In this document: piece after piece, positions 61,401 through 64,000 of the stretch | How the letters are laid out: every line of letters begins with the position of its first letter | Numbering within the stretch: position 1 is the first letter of the stretch | Assembly (NCBI GenBank): GCA_020746105.1 | Contig: CM036617.1 | Coordinates: forward strand, 36,113,898 to 36,177,897 | Source of the DNA: Trogon surrucura | Lineage: Eukaryota; Chordata; Aves; Trogoniformes; Trogonidae | Length of the DNA stretch: 64,000 nucleotides | Direction of reading: 5' to 3' | The notes under the pieces: model-generated | What the model was told of the DNA's origin: nothing | The model's input: the letters and a program-made list of their open reading frames with translations, nothing else | Databases searched by the model: none | Translations under genes and position numbers: made by a program

Positions 61401-62821
61401 CTTGTTTATAAGCAGCTTCGATGACTTCAGTATTGCTTCTCTGTGAAATCCTTTTAGCCTCTTCTCATTCACTCCTTACCTGTCTCTTGCTGTACTTCAC
61501 GCTTCTTGCTATTTGCATCAGTTTGGTCAGATTTCCAAATGCTGAAGGGTTTCTAACTGGTTCAAAGAGGCCCTTGAGCCAAGCCAGGCAGCTGTGTTCA
61601 TTAGTTTTCTGCTTTTGTGTTTCAATCTTTTTTTATATAATTTTATTTTTATGTTCAGCAGTATACATGCCTTGGAGATTTTCTTTCCATTTCCATGAAT
61701 AGATGTATTTTCGCTCCCCCTCAGTATTTAATTTCCTTCCTTTAAATCCTCAGGATATTTTCCTGTTCATTTGCTGACATGTCCTTTGTTTTTCAAATGT
61801 AGTGTTAGCAGGTCCATTTTTGGTAGCCAGCTAACTCCTTGGACAAATTTTAGGTATTTTGCAGTCAGTAGAGGTGATTCAGGTAATATTATCTACTGTT
61901 TTTTAACTCTGTGCCAAGAATAATCTCTCCTCTTCACATGCTTATTTCCTGGAAATGCTAATGTTAGAGCATTAAAGTGGTGAGAAATCATTTTTCTAGA
62001 TTTTCTCCCTGCAGGCAGTTTGGCTGGTTTACTGGACAGTACTTCAGGTTCTCTGCTAAAAAAAAATAAATATTAGGAGTTTGCTGCTGCTTTGATCTGT
62101 AACTGCGGCATCTACTTGTTCCCTTTTTCTTGATCCAAGGCTGACAGTTCATCCATATATTTATATCCTTACGGGTTGGGATCTGTATCAGATGGTGTCT
62201 GCTGTTTGGATCTCACTACTGAAAATTTTTGCATCACTTGGGGTGCTGGATTCCTTTAATTACAGCTCTACTCACTCATGTCTTTAGCCTCACCTGACTT
62301 TCTGGTGCATGCTAACTTAGGCGTTATGGATCTCCACTCTTCCTTCTTGCCATTTCTGCAGTACCTGTTTCTGCAGGTCCTCATCCAAGACAAAACTTCT
62401 TGCCATATTTCTGCTTTTGGATTGCTCTCACTCACGTTTGACATTTCCAGGGCTACATCCCTGAGGAAGAGCTAGCTCCAGTGAAGGATCTGTGTGTTTA
62501 TATGGTAGGAGGCACATTGCTGTTTGGCTCCCAGCAGTACAGCCAAGAGGTCCCTGTGCTAACTGGAGAGACTCCTTCTGCAGGCTGGAGCCATGGATTG
62601 AGTAGCCCTGCACATTGGGCCTACAAGAACAGGTCAGCATTGAGGAACCCAGTCTCAGGGAATTAAAATAAATTTAACTCCAGTTCATACTGTGCCATAT
62701 TTGAGTATCTAAACATTAGCTATGGGTCTAAAAGCCCCATTATGTTTGAGGAGAATTGGTCAGTACAGTCAAAGGAACGTGAACCCTGCCCCACAGACTC
62801 ATTTCAGCTTCTGGCATGCCT
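55401..62821. other. PCDH8 upstream intergenic DNA, distal part
   Basis: No credible gene and no well-preserved repeat. Poly-T or T-rich runs lie at 55670-55687 and 60070-60108. The stretch 60550-61160 is AT-rich with repeated TTAATTA/AATAATTA cores and is listed separately. Confidence 0.55.
60550..61160. other. AT-rich candidate regulatory block
   Basis: Dense homeodomain-like motifs (GAATTAATAAGC, AATAATTAAGCAAATTAATG, CTAATATGCTAATATGC) lie in unique sequence. A candidate enhancer by composition only. Confidence 0.3.
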
Positions 62822-63141
62822 GTGTCTCAGAATCACAGAATCACAGAATATCAGGGGTTGGAAGGGACCTCAAAAGATCATCTCGTCCAACCCCCCTGCC
62901 AGAGCAGGATCACCTACAGGAGGTCACACAGGAACGCATCCAGGCAGGTTTTGAATGTCTCCAGAGAAGGAGACTCCACAATCTCCCTGGGCAGCCTGTG
63001 CCAGTGCTCTGTCACCCTCATAGTGGAAAAAGTTTTTTTCTAATATTTTTGTGGAACCTCCTCTGTTCCAGCTTGCACCCATTGCCCCTTGTCCTATCAT
63101 TGGACATCGCTGAAAAGAGCCTGGCTCTGTCCTCCTGGCAC
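62822..63141 (-). mobile_element. CR1 LINE 3' fragment, left half of an inverted pair
   Basis: An antisense CR1 3' end opens with the tail (AATCACAGAATCACAGAATA) and the GGTTGGAAGGGACCTCAAAA block. Minus-strand remnants read [19 protein letters not shown] and [20 protein letters not shown]. It ends abruptly at 63141, where a sense CR1 terminus starts. Confidence 0.93.
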
Positions 63142-63275
63142 TCAAAACCTGCCTGGACACGTTCCTGTGTGACCTACTGTAGGTGATCCTGCTCTGGCAG
63201 GGGGGTTGGACTAGATGATCTTTCAAGGTCACTTCCAACCCCTAACATTCTGTGGCAAATGTGTTCTGTGAATTT
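63142..63275 (+). mobile_element. CR1 LINE 3' terminus, right half of an inverted pair
   Basis: The sense CR1 3' end (CAAAACCTGCCTGGACACGT, ... GGGTTGGACTAGATGATCTT) runs from 63142 to a worn tail near 63275. Positions 63142-63243 are the reverse complement of 62853-62954 with about 8 mismatches in 102. Confidence 0.9.
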
Positions 63276-64000
63276 TAGTAAATTATCTTTCAGTGGAGTT
63301 TTTAGAGTATGACAAGGTTGTTGTTGGAACCTGAGTTAGAGGACATGGGAGGGTGTAAAAAAGCAGGGGGAGTCTCTGGTGATGTCTGGTAGGTAAATTG
63401 AACAGGGCCAGGAGACTTCTGCCTTATGGTTTGGGTCTGAAAACACTATTTATGCCTTTATCTGGTCTTGTGCATGTGGCTTGAGGGAGAAGACAGCCAG
63501 AATAGGGTCTGGTGGAAGTTATCAACACAGAGAGCTTCTGCAGCTGCAGGGAATCCTGTAGTTCCTAAAGCCATGTAGAAAAGAGGTCACTTTCAAAAGA
63601 GATTCACTTCAAGAAGAGCACCCAGCTACAGAATTTGGTGCTAGCTGCAGTGTGGTCATACCCTGGTTAAATTTGGATAGTTGCTATTTGTGTTCCTGAG
63701 TCTTTGGCATGGATCTGAACCTCATTGTTCTCACGCTGCACAATAGCAGAATGAAAAGGTCACCTCCACATTAAAGAATTCTCACTGTTTGGAGCTGAAG
63801 TTTGCACATATCACCCTCTTTCCCCTGAAGACTGTCCTCTTGGTTAAACATGAGAGCTCTGATATCAAAGACTGAAGGTCTTTCAATTCAAAGGCCAGGA
63901 GGTTTTGCTGTAAAGTAAATAGTGCCAGTGTCTAAAGAGAGTCTAAATGACTTAGAGGAGGAAATATGCCAAGAACGACTGCAGCCCTTTGTATATTAGT
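63276..64000. other. Right edge, intergenic
   Basis: Unique sequence with no recognisable gene or repeat. Confidence 0.6.

Overview
The window is vertebrate, and specifically avian, chromosomal DNA. It carries several CR1 LINE copies with (ATTCTGTG)n-type tails, a solo avian ERV-type LTR, and spliced genes whose products match known vertebrate proteins. The order CNMD - MIR759 - PCDH8, with both protein genes on the minus strand and the microRNA on the plus strand, is the order I recall for human 13q14.3-q21. The species cannot be named from the sequence. The LTR and CR1 types suggest a neoavian bird rather than a galliform, but that is inference.

Layout. Positions 1-1300 are the 3' flank of CNMD, with a small CpG-rich patch at 705-895 and one exon-like open stretch on the plus strand at 81-217. 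Positions 1423-14998 hold all seven coding exons of CNMD (chondromodulin-1, LECT1), and every junction has GT/AG sites and consistent phase. The product is 345 aa. Its introns carry CR1 fragments (7692-9019 and 12143-12305) and a pentanucleotide array in the very short intron 1. Positions 15.1-36.2 kb are intergenic. They hold CR1 copies, a 1.08-kb solo LTR (19020-20102), an old MIR-like SINE remnant, an AT-rich probable conserved block at 28.5-29.1 kb with the MIR759 hairpin inside it, and a 1.4-kb CR1 with reverse transcriptase remnants (32.5-33.9 kb).

Positions 36.17-40.7 kb are PCDH8 (protocadherin-8; arcadlin/PAPC family). It has three coding exons, a 997-aa product, a recognisable 3' UTR with poly(A) signal, and a CpG-island promoter with CCAAT and octamer elements. 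Upstream of it (40.8-64 kb) lie a second CpG-rich block, a roughly 500-bp polypyrimidine satellite, several AT-rich stretches that look like conserved regulatory DNA, and two further CR1 insertion sites. One of those is an inverted CR1 pair.

The two protein genes are not known to act in one pathway. CNMD is a cartilage and valve anti-angiogenic membrane precursor. PCDH8 is an adhesion molecule of paraxial mesoderm and neurons. The large non-coding space around PCDH8 is what one expects of a developmental gene with distant enhancers. The most notable observation is the MIR759 hairpin: its stem is intact, but the 5p seed appears changed from the human sequence as I remember it.
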